Assembly: GCF_003171675.1 (NCBI RefSeq)
Contig: NZ_QFZQ01000001.1
Location: 682,001-746,000 of the forward strand
DNA from: Reichenbachiella versicolor
Lineage (GTDB): Bacteria > Bacteroidota > Bacteroidia > Cytophagales > Cyclobacteriaceae
DNA: 64,000 nucleotides
Direction: 5' to 3'
Shown: in pieces, positions 1 through 10,196 of the stretch
Position numbering within the stretch: the first letter of the stretch is position 1
Layout of the letters: every line of letters starts with the position of its first letter
Notes under the pieces: model-generated
The model's database searches: none
What the model was told of the DNA's origin: nothing
What the model saw: the letters and a program-made list of their open reading frames with translations, nothing else
Made by a program: the position numbers and the translations under genes

Positions 1-602
1 CAATTACTGATATTCTGATTGAACACTGATGCCCCTTCAAACATCCCTACCATAGAAGTAACATTACTTACACTCCATTTATTAAGGTTTTGATTGAAGG
101 TGAGTGCTTTAAAGAACATACCGTCCATAGTGATGATATTACTTACATCCCAGCTACTGATGTCTTGATTAAAGGAATAAGCGCTATAAAACATCCCAGA
201 TACATCGGTGATGTCGGAAGGAATATTTTTAGGTACATTTGTTAAGTTCCTTGCACCTTTAAAAGCAAAGGATAAATCAGTTAATTCCGTAACATCAAAG
301 CTTTTTACACTAACCAATTTCTCTGCATTATCAGCATTATAGTTTCCAAAATGCTCTAATGAACCTTTTACAATTACTGTGTAAATACCGTCAGTATCAT
401 ATGTGTGGTCTATATTTCCTGCTTCGGTAATGATTTGTAAACTTGCATCACCCCATTCTATTGTTGCTGTTACTTCTCCTTGAAGGGGTAGAGTAATCGT
501 AGTACCCGATGATAGATTAGTATCATACTGCAAGATCATTTGTGCTTGAGTATTCCAGCTGAATAATATGAAAATGAGTAGTAGTATATTCTTATAGTTC
601 AT
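1..602 (-). CDS. DUF285/BspA-type repeat surface protein, C-terminus cut by window edge
   Basis: This is the 5' part of a gene read leftwards; its 3' end lies outside the window. The start at 602 gives a Sec signal peptide ending in SWNTQAQ, followed by the block [15 protein letters not shown] and a WGD-containing segment. The same N-terminal module is found in three neighbouring paralogs. At least three 25-residue units of the form FNQ(D/N)I/L..W.VSN(I/V)..M..MF are visible before the edge. DUF285 repeats are known from secreted or surface proteins of many bacteria. The gene follows the 679-residue paralog by 38 bp on the same strand, so it is probably the distal gene of that operon. Its ligand is unknown. 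The family call is firm; the full length is not visible. Confidence 0.85.
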   Translation of the reverse strand, partial: MNYKNILLLIFILFSWNTQAQMILQYDTNLSSGTTITLPLQGEVTATIEWGDASLQIITEAGNIDHTYDTDGIYTVIVKGSLEHFGNYNADNAEKLVSVKSFDVTELTDLSFAFKGARNLTNVPKNIPSDITDVSGMFYSAYSFNQDISSWDVSNIITMDGMFFKALTFNQNLNKWSVSNVTSMVGMFEGASVFNQNISN

Positions 603-640
603 ATATGATCTGAAGAGTTTTGTAATGAAGAAGCGAGGGA

Positions 641-2680
641 TTAGAACAAATCTTCTTTATTGGATATGTTCCAATTGTCAATGAATGCTGGGTTGAATGA
701 AGTAGCTCCATAAAACATGTTTCGTGTATTAGTTTTTTGGTTGACCCTCCAGTCACTTAGATCCTGGTTGAAGGATTCTGCTTTAAAAAACATCTTTTTC
801 ATGCTGGAGACGTTACTTACATTCCAATTACCAATGTCTTGATTGAATCCGGATGCCTCAAACATGCTATTCATTTTTGTTACCTTGCTGACATCCCAGT
901 TACTAATGTCTTGATTGAAAGCAGTCGCTTCTTGAAACATTTCTCCCATATTGATTACTTGGCCTACTTCCCAGTTACCTATATCTTGATTGAATACTGC
1001 ATTCTTAGTAAACATGCCATTCATATTAGTCACCTGACTGGTATTCCAGTTACCAATATCCTGATTGAAAGAGTAAGCTTCTTCAAACATAGCCTTCATA
1101 TTAGTCACCTGGCTGGTATTCCAGCCACTAATATCCTGATTGAAAGAGTAAGCTTTTATAAACATAGCAGTCATGTCATTAACCTGGCTGACATCCCAAG
1201 GACCAATATCTTTATTGAAAACTTTAGCGCTGCAAAACATCCAACTCATATCAATGACATTACTGACGTCCCAGTCTCCAATATCCTGATTAAAGGCAGT
1301 AGCTCCATAAAACATTTCAGACATCTCTTTAACATTTCTCGTATTCCATCCTCCTATATTCTGATTAAACTGTGAAGCATCCTTAAACATCCCGCTCATT
1401 ATGGTTACTTTGCTGGTATTCCAAGTTCCTATATTCTGATTGAAGGAAGTAGCTTCCTTAAACATTTCAAACATAGCCTCGACATTACTTGTATTCCAGC
1501 TTCCTATAGGCTGATTGAACGAAGATGCTTCTCTAAACATCCAAATCATATTGGTGACCTTACTCACGTCCCAAGAACTAATGTTCTGATTAAAAGAATA
1601 AGCACCGAAGAACATTGACGACATATCAGTTACCATGCTGACATCCCAATTACTAATGTCTTGATTGAAAGCAGTCGCTTCTTGAAACATTCCTTTCATA
1701 TTGGTTACTTGGCTTACTTTCCATTTACCTATGTCTTGATTGAAGGAATCGGTTCCAGAAAGCATAGCATACATATTGGTTACTTGACTTACCTCCCAAT
1801 TCCCTATGTTTTGATTGAAGGAAGATGCATTAGAGAACATCCAGCTCATGTCTGTTATTTTACTTACATCCCAGCTACTGATATCTTGATTGAAAGAGGA
1901 TGCTTCAAAAAACATACTTGATATTTTGGTGACATTACTTGTATTCCATTTTCCAATAGCTTGGTTAAATGCAGGTGCTTCAGAAAACATGCCGCTCATG
2001 TTTGTCACTTTACTCACATTCCATTTGCCTATATCTTGATTGAAGGCAGAGGCGCCATAAAACATCCGGCTCATATCTGTCACCTGACTCACATCCCAAT
2101 CACCAATATTTTGGTCAAAGGAATATGCCTTTCTGAACATTGATTTCATATTCGTTACATGACTGACGTCCCAGCCACCAATATCTTGATTGAATAATGA
2201 AGCTTCATCGAACATCCCTTCCAAGTTAGTTACCATTGGAGGAAGGCGAGAAGGTACAAGGACTAGATTCTCTGCACTGCTGAAGGCGAAAGACAAATCA
2301 GTTATTCCAATAGTACCAAAACTGATAACACCTACGAGTTTTTCAGCATTTGTACTACCGCCAAAATGCTCTAGTTTACCTGAAATACTCACAGTATATA
2401 GGCTATCTGATCCATAGGTGTGCTTGACTATAGAGGCTTCAGTAATGGTTTGCAATGCACTACTATCACCCCAGTCTATGGTGACATTGACTTCTCCGTT
2501 AAGAGGTAAAGTAATGGTAGTGCCATACGAGAGACGAGTGTCATATTGTAGTATGAAGAGATTGGTGTCATATTCTACAGTTGGAGGAGTGCTTTTTGCT
2601 GAAGAGCTTACATTACAACTTATCAGCAGGGGGATGATGACTATTAGTAAAACTAATTGTCCGATTATGTTTGTTTTCAT
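641..2680 (-). CDS. DUF285/BspA-type repeat lipoprotein, 679 aa
   Basis: A hydrophobic N-terminus ends in the lipobox LLISC, so the mature protein is probably lipid-anchored at Cys22. Residues about 40-110 form the shared module ([15 protein letters not shown], then a WGD motif), possibly a small beta domain. From about residue 155 to the end there are roughly 21 units of 25 residues with consensus FNQDIG.W.VS.VT.M..MF. The last unit changes to FNPAFIDNW and ends NKEDLF, a cap shared with the 500- and 557-residue paralogs. No type IX secretion C-terminal domain is present. Some repeat units are nearly identical at the DNA level, which indicates recent duplication. The gene lies 11 bp downstream of the VWA gene. 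A surface-exposed adhesin or binding role is inferred from the family only. Confidence 0.88.
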   Translation of the reverse strand: MKTNIIGQLVLLIVIIPLLISCNVSSSAKSTPPTVEYDTNLFILQYDTRLSYGTTITLPLNGEVNVTIDWGDSSALQTITEASIVKHTYGSDSLYTVSISGKLEHFGGSTNAEKLVGVISFGTIGITDLSFAFSSAENLVLVPSRLPPMVTNLEGMFDEASLFNQDIGGWDVSHVTNMKSMFRKAYSFDQNIGDWDVSQVTDMSRMFYGASAFNQDIGKWNVSKVTNMSGMFSEAPAFNQAIGKWNTSNVTKISSMFFEASSFNQDISSWDVSKITDMSWMFSNASSFNQNIGNWEVSQVTNMYAMLSGTDSFNQDIGKWKVSQVTNMKGMFQEATAFNQDISNWDVSMVTDMSSMFFGAYSFNQNISSWDVSKVTNMIWMFREASSFNQPIGSWNTSNVEAMFEMFKEATSFNQNIGTWNTSKVTIMSGMFKDASQFNQNIGGWNTRNVKEMSEMFYGATAFNQDIGDWDVSNVIDMSWMFCSAKVFNKDIGPWDVSQVNDMTAMFIKAYSFNQDISGWNTSQVTNMKAMFEEAYSFNQDIGNWNTSQVTNMNGMFTKNAVFNQDIGNWEVGQVINMGEMFQEATAFNQDISNWDVSKVTKMNSMFEASGFNQDIGNWNVSNVSSMKKMFFKAESFNQDLSDWRVNQKTNTRNMFYGATSFNPAFIDNWNISNKEDLF

Positions 2681-2691
2681 TTATTGGGTAA

Positions 2692-5600
2692 TTATTTCAA
2701 TAACTTACTTTGTGCTTCTTTGATCAGTTTAAAGCCAATATTGTTAGGTTGGATGTGCTCAAAATTTCCATGTCCTTTTTTAGTTAGCGTCTTTAGGTTT
2801 TTGACAGGAGTTTTTGCATCTCCAAAGTTGAAGACGGATAGGTAAATTCCCTTGCGCGCATTTTTTTCTACCCAACTGGTCATCGTTTTATTCAATTGAA
2901 ATTCCCCATCGGTGGCGAGTATGATTCGTGTGTTTTCATCTGGGAAAAAACTATTCCCAATGGTTTTATAAGCTAGTTTGATGCCTGCTTCTGCATTGGT
3001 CTGTCCTTTAGACTTTAGTTTATCCAAGGCTTCTTCTATAATCTCATTATCAGAAGCTGAAGTTGGTTTTAGTATTACCGTAGCCTCTCCAGCGTAGGTT
3101 ACCAGGGACAGTTTATCTTCAGGACGCATGATGCTGATGAGATATTTTAAGGATTCCTTGAGCAGTGGCAATTTGTTTTGATCGCTCATCGACCCCGACA
3201 CGTCTAGTAAAAGGAGCAGGTTGTTATGAGCAAATCCATCCATGCTTGTGAATTGGGTTCGTCTCTGCTCACAGTCACAGGGCTCTTGCTCTTTGGCATA
3301 TTTGGCTTCACTTTCTCTTTTGCGCCAAAATTCTTGTACCAATTGCTTGCTCAGGTTGTCTTCATTGACTGGAATATAAAATCCTTTGGCAAAACGAGTA
3401 AGCGTGGTAAGGTCTTTCCATGAATAGTAGGTATTGGCAAAACTAAGAATAGACAAGTCTACACCTTCAGCTTCTTTGTTGGAAACCATATTGTGCCACT
3501 TGTTTCGATCCACAGGATCACGAAATCCATCAGTGATGTAGACCAGTCGGTTGTTGCCTTCTCTTTTGAAGTTTTTTTGCAAAAAATCGTAAGTCACTTC
3601 AAAAGAAGCTACGGGTTTGTAACCAGGATATGGTGATTCTACTATTTTGTCAAAGGCTTCAATAATTTTTTCTTTTTGACTTCCGTCGAAAGTGGGTAGG
3701 TCATAATACCCAGCAGAACCTCCAGATTTTACAAAAAATCGGTTATCCTCAATATGATTAAAACCACCGATGGCTATGTTGACAATAAACACATGATCTT
3801 GAGGGCGTAAAGTAGGAGCCAAGTGTCTTACCGCTCTTTTGAGCATATGCTTGCGGCTCTCCATTTCATCACTAGATAAGTTTAAGACTATGCCTATGTT
3901 ATTCGGGGCGGCTTTTGGATCTACTTTAGACTTCTCTTCACAAGCACAAGGGACATAGCCCTCGTAACCCTGATAGGCTCCTGCCAATATGCCTTGATTA
4001 ATAATGAAGTCATTTTGCATGAAGGGCATTTTTTCTAAATCATAAGCAGATAGTGTTTCATTGTAATGGGACACTAAATAGTTGTATTGAAGAATGATCT
4101 CTCTGATGGTTTTAAAATCAACCCGAAAGTTGCCTTTAGCTTGGTCAAAACTCTCAATATGGTCAACGATGGTTCTTAAACTTTTATATTCAGAGCCATA
4201 TTCTTGGTTGATTTTGTCTCGATAATCTATTAGCGATGTGAAGTTGTCAGGATTAAGTATTGACTGAGGGTTTCCTTTTTCGAACTGTTGAATAGCCTGT
4301 ATTACTGGTTGGCAGAGTTCCAATATTTTTAATGCTTCTTTTTGGGCTGTAGAGGCTTTGACGGAAGTGATATTCTGAGTGTATTCGGAATGAAGTTCCT
4401 TTAATCTAGAATACATGCGCTTAACTTGACTTTGAACCTGATGTACTTGCTGGCTATGACTAGCCAAGCGTTTTACCAGCACTTCTAAATCATCCGATAA
4501 CCTTTTTTCCTTAAGGTAACTATCTAGGGCATTTTGACTTATAATTAGTTCTTCAATACTGCGAATAATATTTCCTGCTTTTTCTTGCAGTTCTTTGCGG
4601 TGAACAGGGTACAAATCTTTACCATAGTAGAAAGCTTTAAAAACCTCTGACCGCTTATAGCCCATATGACGGATAGTAGGATAAGTTTCGGGGAAGATGG
4701 CTGCTTGGCTATTTTCAATAGTACGTTTTTTTTCTTTTTCTATACTCCATAATAGCCTTTTGTAATCATTAAGCGAATAAGAACCAGATGTCCAACTAAG
4801 GAGCTGAACATATGCATTGAGTGAACGAACCGCAGCTTTTACCTCCAGTGTGTCTTGGTTTGGTTTGAACAAATCTATGGAAACTGCATTTTCGTCATTT
4901 TTATTATCTCTGTTATCAGTTGGAGGAGAACTTATACGGAAGCCGATGTATACAGGAATTGCTCGTAAGTGACTTGCTTCTAAGTCATTTGTTTTCAACA
5001 CTCGGTTATATTGACTTGTAAATGATTGGAGACGCCGGACGCTCAAAATCCCTACGTCTTTTAACCTTTCATCCATACTAAGATCTAGATGAGCTAGACA
5101 TGATCCGCCGAGTGAGTGGGCACTTGATTTGAAGCTGTTCCAAGCGTAATTGGTTGTTCTATCCAGTAGAAAATCATTCTTCTTTGCTGCTTTTATGCGC
5201 CTTACTTTTTCTTGCCATTCTAGGATGGCGGTGAGATAGTTTTCTACTTGAGGAATGGAAATATCTACAGATCTATCAGGCAATCCATAGTATCTTATTT
5301 GTCGGTGAAAACTGGCATTAATGGCCAGTAATTCATTCATTAAATTCAGAACTTGATCCAAATTGCTGGTTGAAGCTATATTCTTAGATTGGTGCGACAG
5401 TACTGTTTTTCTAAAACTAAGACTGTGTCTTTGCATAGAGTTACTAGCTTTTTCGAATTTGGCTAGTTCTTGATATTGTTGGGGGGAATTTCCTTCCTTG
5501 TAAAAGGCTTTACTGGCATTATTGGCATGGTTCATTTGTATGACGGCTTCCAACATTCCGAGCAAGTCTTTGTTCAGTTGAGGATACTGAGGATGAGATG

Positions 5601-5862
5601 CAGTTTTTCTTATAGACTCTTGAAAAGAATCGAATACCGGCAATAATTTATTGCCTAAACTATGTAGGGGTCGATCATTTTGAGATGCTTCTAAGTATCC
5701 GCGCGTTTTAAAAGTATAGTCAGTGGCTTTATGATACAAAGACATGTAGGCTTTGATATAGGCATTGATTGTTTGCTCATTTGTTTGTGTTCTTTGCTGA
5801 GCTTGAGAAATGCTTACAGTCATAAATAGTAAGCATAGAATGACTAATGGTTTTGTTTTCAT
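2692..5862 (-). CDS. Exported protein with two von Willebrand factor A domains, 1056 aa
   Basis: The ATG at 5862 gives a clean Sec signal peptide (MKTKPLVILCLLFMTVSISQA); the upstream ATG at 5895 would only add eleven residues before it. The long middle part is helical and probably coiled coil. Two VWA-like domains follow. The first, around residues 655-860, has lost the classical metal site (NLSSDE where DxSxS is expected). The second, at about 880-1056, keeps it: DVSGSMS, a Thr in KGQTNAEAG, and ATDGE. Cysteine pairs (CACE and CDCE) precede each VWA domain. The C-terminal VWA resembles the chloride-channel-accessory/TerF-like Bacteroidota type. It sits between two DUF285 genes in the same orientation, 11 bp and 58 bp apart. 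The second VWA domain probably binds a protein partner through a metal ion; the partner is unknown. Confidence 0.85.
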   Translation of the reverse strand: MKTKPLVILCLLFMTVSISQAQQRTQTNEQTINAYIKAYMSLYHKATDYTFKTRGYLEASQNDRPLHSLGNKLLPVFDSFQESIRKTASHPQYPQLNKDLLGMLEAVIQMNHANNASKAFYKEGNSPQQYQELAKFEKASNSMQRHSLSFRKTVLSHQSKNIASTSNLDQVLNLMNELLAINASFHRQIRYYGLPDRSVDISIPQVENYLTAILEWQEKVRRIKAAKKNDFLLDRTTNYAWNSFKSSAHSLGGSCLAHLDLSMDERLKDVGILSVRRLQSFTSQYNRVLKTNDLEASHLRAIPVYIGFRISSPPTDNRDNKNDENAVSIDLFKPNQDTLEVKAAVRSLNAYVQLLSWTSGSYSLNDYKRLLWSIEKEKKRTIENSQAAIFPETYPTIRHMGYKRSEVFKAFYYGKDLYPVHRKELQEKAGNIIRSIEELIISQNALDSYLKEKRLSDDLEVLVKRLASHSQQVHQVQSQVKRMYSRLKELHSEYTQNITSVKASTAQKEALKILELCQPVIQAIQQFEKGNPQSILNPDNFTSLIDYRDKINQEYGSEYKSLRTIVDHIESFDQAKGNFRVDFKTIREIILQYNYLVSHYNETLSAYDLEKMPFMQNDFIINQGILAGAYQGYEGYVPCACEEKSKVDPKAAPNNIGIVLNLSSDEMESRKHMLKRAVRHLAPTLRPQDHVFIVNIAIGGFNHIEDNRFFVKSGGSAGYYDLPTFDGSQKEKIIEAFDKIVESPYPGYKPVASFEVTYDFLQKNFKREGNNRLVYITDGFRDPVDRNKWHNMVSNKEAEGVDLSILSFANTYYSWKDLTTLTRFAKGFYIPVNEDNLSKQLVQEFWRKRESEAKYAKEQEPCDCEQRRTQFTSMDGFAHNNLLLLLDVSGSMSDQNKLPLLKESLKYLISIMRPEDKLSLVTYAGEATVILKPTSASDNEIIEEALDKLKSKGQTNAEAGIKLAYKTIGNSFFPDENTRIILATDGEFQLNKTMTSWVEKNARKGIYLSVFNFGDAKTPVKNLKTLTKKGHGNFEHIQPNNIGFKLIKEAQSKLLK

Positions 5863-5920
5863 AAAAACACGGTATCCAATTTTTAAAATCAACACTTTTA
5901 CTATCTAAAAACAGAGATAG

Positions 5921-7423
5921 TTAGAACATATTCTCTCTATTAGGAGTTTTCCAACTTCTCATGAAATCTGGGTTGAATATAGATGCATCCTTAAACATTG
6001 CCTTCATATCGGTAACATTACTCACATCCCAGTGATGAATATCTTGATTGAATAAAGATTCTGCGAACATTGCCCTCATGTTGGTAACGTTTTTGACATC
6101 CCATTTACCTATTTTTTGATTGAAACTGGACTGCCTAAACATTCCCATCATATTCGTTACATTTCTGACATTCCACTGTCCTATATCCTGGTTAAATGTG
6201 GTCTGTCTAAACATCTCACTCATGTTATTTACCTTGCTGACTTCCCATTGACCTATATCTTGATTGAACGAAGACGCTCCTGAAAACATATAGTGCATTT
6301 TAGTCACATTACTAACATTCCAGTTTCCTATGTCTTGATTGAAAGCAAGTGCTTCATAAAACGTCCAACGCATGTCTGTGACATTGTGGGTGTTCCAATT
6401 ACCGATGTTCTTATTGAAGGAAGAGGCATTTCTAAACATCATGCTCATGTCAGTCACTTTACTGACATCCCAGTTCCCAATTTCTTGGTTGAAGGCTTGC
6501 GCTTCCCAAAACATTCCGTTCATATCAGTGACATTACTGACATTCCAATCGCCTATCTTTTGATTAAAGGCAATTGCTTTGCAGAACATTTTCTTCATGT
6601 TAGTGACCTTACCAACATTCCATTTTCCAATATCTTGATTAAAAACTACTGCGTTGTCAAACATCTTATTCATGTTGGTGACATTACTGACATCCCAATC
6701 AAGAATCTCTTGGTTGAAGGCGGCTGCGCAGTAGAACATTTCGCTCATATCGTTTACACTACTGGTATTCCAACTTCCTATAGGTTGATTAAACGCTTTA
6801 GTCCTACAAAACATACCTGACATGTTGGTGACATTACTGACGTCCCAATTTGATAAATCTTGATTGAAGGAAGATGCCTTGCTAAACATATAGCTCATGT
6901 TAGTGACATTACTAACATCCCAAGAGTCAAGACTTTGATTAAAACTATTTGCATTGCAAAACATGCCTTCTGTATTAGCCACTGTAGAGGGAAGATCAAA
7001 AGGCACTTCAGTTAAATTTTGGGAAGAATAAAAGGCGTATGATAGATCGATTAGACCTAAATCTCCAAAGCTCTCCACCTTGACTAAAGAGTGTTCATTT
7101 CTGAGGACATTGTATACTTTTTTTCCAGTTTTCTCAAACCCAAAATGCTCTAAAGAACCTGTGATTTTCACAATGTATTTATTGTTTTTTTCATATGAGT
7201 GTTGGATGTTTCTTGCTTCTGTAATGGTCTTAAGTGCACTGCCATCCCCCCAATCAATTGATACATCAACTTTTCCATGCAGGGGTAAAGTAATCGTAGT
7301 GCCAGATGAAAGACGGGTGTCGTAGTGTAGGATCATTTGTGCACTAAGCTGGTAGGATGTTAGAAAAAAAGTTATAGTGATCAGGAATGACCATACTTTT
7401 TTACAAGTATTAGTAAGTGTCAT
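5921..7423 (-). CDS. DUF285/BspA-type repeat secreted protein, 500 aa
   Basis: An N-terminal signal peptide ends near SYQLSAQ without a lipobox cysteine, so this paralog is probably exported but not lipidated. The common module follows ([33 protein letters not shown]). From about residue 150 there are 14 units of 25 residues (FNQ...W.VSNVTNM..MF). The last unit becomes FNPDFMRSW and ends NRENMF. The first about 60 nt of the mature coding region match the truncated remnant at 9958-10170 with a single difference by eye, which suggests gene conversion or recent duplication. It is the gene directly upstream of the VWA gene. Function beyond a surface repeat protein is not visible. Confidence 0.87.
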   Translation of the reverse strand: MTLTNTCKKVWSFLITITFFLTSYQLSAQMILHYDTRLSSGTTITLPLHGKVDVSIDWGDGSALKTITEARNIQHSYEKNNKYIVKITGSLEHFGFEKTGKKVYNVLRNEHSLVKVESFGDLGLIDLSYAFYSSQNLTEVPFDLPSTVANTEGMFCNANSFNQSLDSWDVSNVTNMSYMFSKASSFNQDLSNWDVSNVTNMSGMFCRTKAFNQPIGSWNTSSVNDMSEMFYCAAAFNQEILDWDVSNVTNMNKMFDNAVVFNQDIGKWNVGKVTNMKKMFCKAIAFNQKIGDWNVSNVTDMNGMFWEAQAFNQEIGNWDVSKVTDMSMMFRNASSFNKNIGNWNTHNVTDMRWTFYEALAFNQDIGNWNVSNVTKMHYMFSGASSFNQDIGQWEVSKVNNMSEMFRQTTFNQDIGQWNVRNVTNMMGMFRQSSFNQKIGKWDVKNVTNMRAMFAESLFNQDIHHWDVSNVTDMKAMFKDASIFNPDFMRSWKTPNRENMF

Positions 7424-7493
7424 ATTTTATTGTTTTGTATGGCTGATTGATATGGTTTTATTTTTTTAAAATGTTTACAAACGAAAAGGGTAA

Positions 7494-9965
7494 TTAGTCA
7501 TCGGTAACAAAAACAGGGTAGTCCTTTTGGGTTCCAAAATCCCAGATGTTATCATTCCAATTGGTGAATGGATTGTCTTTACATGTTTGATCATTCACGC
7601 TGATGGGGCATTGGAGTTGATTTGAAAATACCCCTTTTCCCAAACTGCTTTTGGTCTTGCCTGTTACATTAATATCCCAAAAACTAGACTCAGCAGTACT
7701 TTCTTGGAAGCGGCTCTGATAGCCGATTAACCCTCCAGTTACTTCATCACAGACTACATGGGATCTAGTGTAGCTTTCGATAATTCTGCTGTCTTGCACA
7801 TATCCAATTAATCCGCCTGTTTTCTTACCTTTACTTTTAGCAGTTCCTTCGGAGAAGGTTTGCATTACTTCACTAGAATATGCGCACCCAAGCAAACCAC
7901 CAACACCTCTCGAATTATAACTGGTACCTTCAGCTGAACTGTTGGCATGGCTTTGGACCAATTGACTGAACTCACTTAGTGAACCTATTAATCCGCCTAT
8001 ACAGGACGCCTCACCTTTAGCCGCACCGCTTGCCGAGCAGTTGGAGACTTTGCTTTCAACGACTAGGCCTGCTAATACACCCGCTTCCGAATCCTCACTA
8101 ACAACGATGCCAGTGACTGAAGCGTTGTGAATAGTACTATTTTTAGCATAACCAACAAGGCTTCCTACATTCGAGTATCCGTGCACTTTGAGTAGTTTAC
8201 CAACTAAACGGATATTAGATACTTTAGCATCCTTAATAGCACCAAATAGTCCGATATCTTGTTTTGTCGAGCGATTGATATACAGATTCTTAATGCTGAA
8301 TCCGTTGCCTTCGAAAATAGCCTGAAACTCATTGTCATATCGGCCTATAGGCTCCCAGCCCTTACCTTCGTTCCAAAATGCATCTTGCTCATTGATCGCA
8401 CCATCTCCATTGGTGTCAAAATCCAGGTCTGCGGCTAATTCGAAACCGGTACAGCCAGGACGGGGACAACCTGCCGTTTTTTTTGGAAGCCGAAGTATGT
8501 TAAAATTGGTACGTACCGCATCCAGCTCTTTCCGTATGGCATCCAGGTCTTCGAGGGTATAGATTTCTATTAGTCCATCACCGTCCTTGTCTACTGCGTC
8601 AGCCTTCACCTGCCCACTAGGGTCAAGAGGAAAGGCATCTTTTTTGTCTGGTACATTATCATTATCATCATCCTTGTCAGCAGAATCGCCAATACCGTCA
8701 TTATCCCAGTCACGGTATTCCTTTGGGTCTGTAGGAAACTGATCTTCGTTGTCGTCGGTGCCATCATTGTCGAAGTCACGGGGGAATTTATCCTTAGGGA
8801 CTAAAATACCGTCGTTATCATAGTCGTCAGGAAACCTGTCAAAATGGTTCAGTATACCATCGCCATCATCATCCCGGTGAGAAGTGCCATTTATCACCAA
8901 GGCCGGAAAGTTGGACGCACGGCCAAAGTCCCAAACCGTAGCGTCCCAACCCTCATAAAGTGTTTTGGAGCACGCGGGGTCATTTGGTCTTTGTGGGCAT
9001 TGCATTTCAATGTCAGTATAACCTGGATTTCTTTTATCTAGGTATTGGTTAGTTTCACTGACTCTCCAATAACTATTAACTACACTGTCTGGTCTGCCGC
9101 CAACTAGCCCACCAATGGTACCTTCGCCACTCTTCTTGGTTAAGGTCTTCACCGTCCCTGAATACAAGCTATATTTAATTTGTGTTTCAGTATCAACTCC
9201 TAGCAGCCCACCAGCACGATAGTATTGGACGGTTACATCACCTTTTGCATAACAGTTGAGCACTAAACCTGATTGCAGTCGTCCGGCTAATCCGCCAGCA
9301 ATCTTTTCAGCTTCTACCGTGCCTTGAAAGTAACTCTTGATGATTTTACTATCATCTAAATAGCCAGCTAATCCACCTACAAACCTATCTGTTCCTATAA
9401 TATTGCCTAATACATAGCAATTAGAAATAGTTATATTCCTCCCAACACCTACTATTCCTCCCAGTTGACTTCCACCATAAATATGTACCTGACTACCTGC
9501 AATACCTAAATTAAGAATCATTGCGTCACGGGCATACATAAATAAGCCACCTCCGTTAAGGTTTCTGATTTCATAACCATTTCCCTCAAAAACCGCCGAA
9601 AAACTATTTGAGCCGTCTCCAATTGGCCGAGTGCCAGAACCATGGTTCCAGTAATCATCTTCTGCAGTAACAAAACCATCAGAGTTGGTGTCAAAATCCA
9701 GATGCCGGGTCAATTCAAACCCAATACAACCTGTTTCAGGACAACCCATAGAATTGCCATAGAGGGACTTTCCTTCAAGGTTGTTTTCAATTTCGAATAG
9801 GTCCTCCAGGCTATTGATTTCAATTAGGCCATCGTTGTCAAGATCATAGTCAGACCGACCGCTTTGCGCTTGTACCGAGGTTGTAATTAACGAAACAGTA
9901 ATACTTAATATGCAAAGTGAAGCATGAAACAAAGTAATTTTATTTGGTTGGATTAAATTATGCAT
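7494..9965 (-). CDS. Secreted GLUG-motif protein with thrombospondin type-3-like calcium-binding linker, 823 aa
   Basis: A signal peptide ends near SVQAQS. Two homologous modules flank a central linker. Each module starts with a D-rich phrase (NDGLIEINSLEDL at about 42; GDGLIEIYTLEDL at about 465), then a GCP..GC.GFEL segment, then LDFDTN.DG. Each continues into GLUG-type turns such as GGLVGG and GGLIGY that should form a beta-solenoid. The linker, about residues 365-455, is packed with D.D.DG.....D.FP units typical of thrombospondin type-3 calcium-binding repeats. Both modules end in a NxWDFG.(A/Q)..(F/Y)P segment. There is no type IX C-terminal domain. The start codon overlaps the end of the broken DUF285 remnant by 8 bp. 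Surface binding or adhesion is a family-level inference. Confidence 0.82.
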   Translation of the reverse strand: MHNLIQPNKITLFHASLCILSITVSLITTSVQAQSGRSDYDLDNDGLIEINSLEDLFEIENNLEGKSLYGNSMGCPETGCIGFELTRHLDFDTNSDGFVTAEDDYWNHGSGTRPIGDGSNSFSAVFEGNGYEIRNLNGGGLFMYARDAMILNLGIAGSQVHIYGGSQLGGIVGVGRNITISNCYVLGNIIGTDRFVGGLAGYLDDSKIIKSYFQGTVEAEKIAGGLAGRLQSGLVLNCYAKGDVTVQYYRAGGLLGVDTETQIKYSLYSGTVKTLTKKSGEGTIGGLVGGRPDSVVNSYWRVSETNQYLDKRNPGYTDIEMQCPQRPNDPACSKTLYEGWDATVWDFGRASNFPALVINGTSHRDDDGDGILNHFDRFPDDYDNDGILVPKDKFPRDFDNDGTDDNEDQFPTDPKEYRDWDNDGIGDSADKDDDNDNVPDKKDAFPLDPSGQVKADAVDKDGDGLIEIYTLEDLDAIRKELDAVRTNFNILRLPKKTAGCPRPGCTGFELAADLDFDTNGDGAINEQDAFWNEGKGWEPIGRYDNEFQAIFEGNGFSIKNLYINRSTKQDIGLFGAIKDAKVSNIRLVGKLLKVHGYSNVGSLVGYAKNSTIHNASVTGIVVSEDSEAGVLAGLVVESKVSNCSASGAAKGEASCIGGLIGSLSEFSQLVQSHANSSAEGTSYNSRGVGGLLGCAYSSEVMQTFSEGTAKSKGKKTGGLIGYVQDSRIIESYTRSHVVCDEVTGGLIGYQSRFQESTAESSFWDINVTGKTKSSLGKGVFSNQLQCPISVNDQTCKDNPFTNWNDNIWDFGTQKDYPVFVTDD

Positions 9966-10170
9966 TACTTATTTCTGTTTTGAGTAGAACTACCGAGTAT
10001 AATACTTCCTGCCTTATTGTACTAATATCTTTCCATAGGGGTAAGGTAATCGTAGTGCCAGATGAAAGACGGGTGTCGTAGTGTAGGATCATTTGTGCAT
10101 ATGTGTTCCAGCTAAGCAGGAATAGGCATATTATCGCAAAAATTGTTTTTGAATTCATGTTTGATTTCAC
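9958..10170 (-). pseudogene. N-terminal remnant of a DUF285/BspA-type gene
   Basis: This 70-codon frame encodes a complete signal peptide (LLSWNTYAQ) and the start of the common DUF285 module ([18 protein letters not shown]). After the Leu it departs into an unrelated tail (WKDISTIRQEV...) and stops. Intact paralogs continue here with a WGD segment and then hundreds of repeat residues. About 60 nt are almost identical to the 500-residue paralog at about 7275-7336. The simplest reading is a deletion or replacement that removed the repeats and joined the leader to the GLUG gene, whose ATG overlaps this frame. It could still be translated as a short exported peptide coupled to that gene. Confidence 0.7.
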
Positions 10171-10196
10171 TGGTTTAAAAAAGACTTGATGAGTTG

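Noticed and set aside
839-2417. Several plus-strand frames across the DUF285 repeats
   Set aside because: They are antisense images of the repeat units: each has the same 25-residue period (e.g. ILIE...KH..H) and no start or signal of its own.
6293-6820. 175-codon plus-strand frame opposite the 500-aa repeat gene
   Set aside because: It is the complement of the DUF285 repeats, with the same periodicity, and lacks family resemblance.
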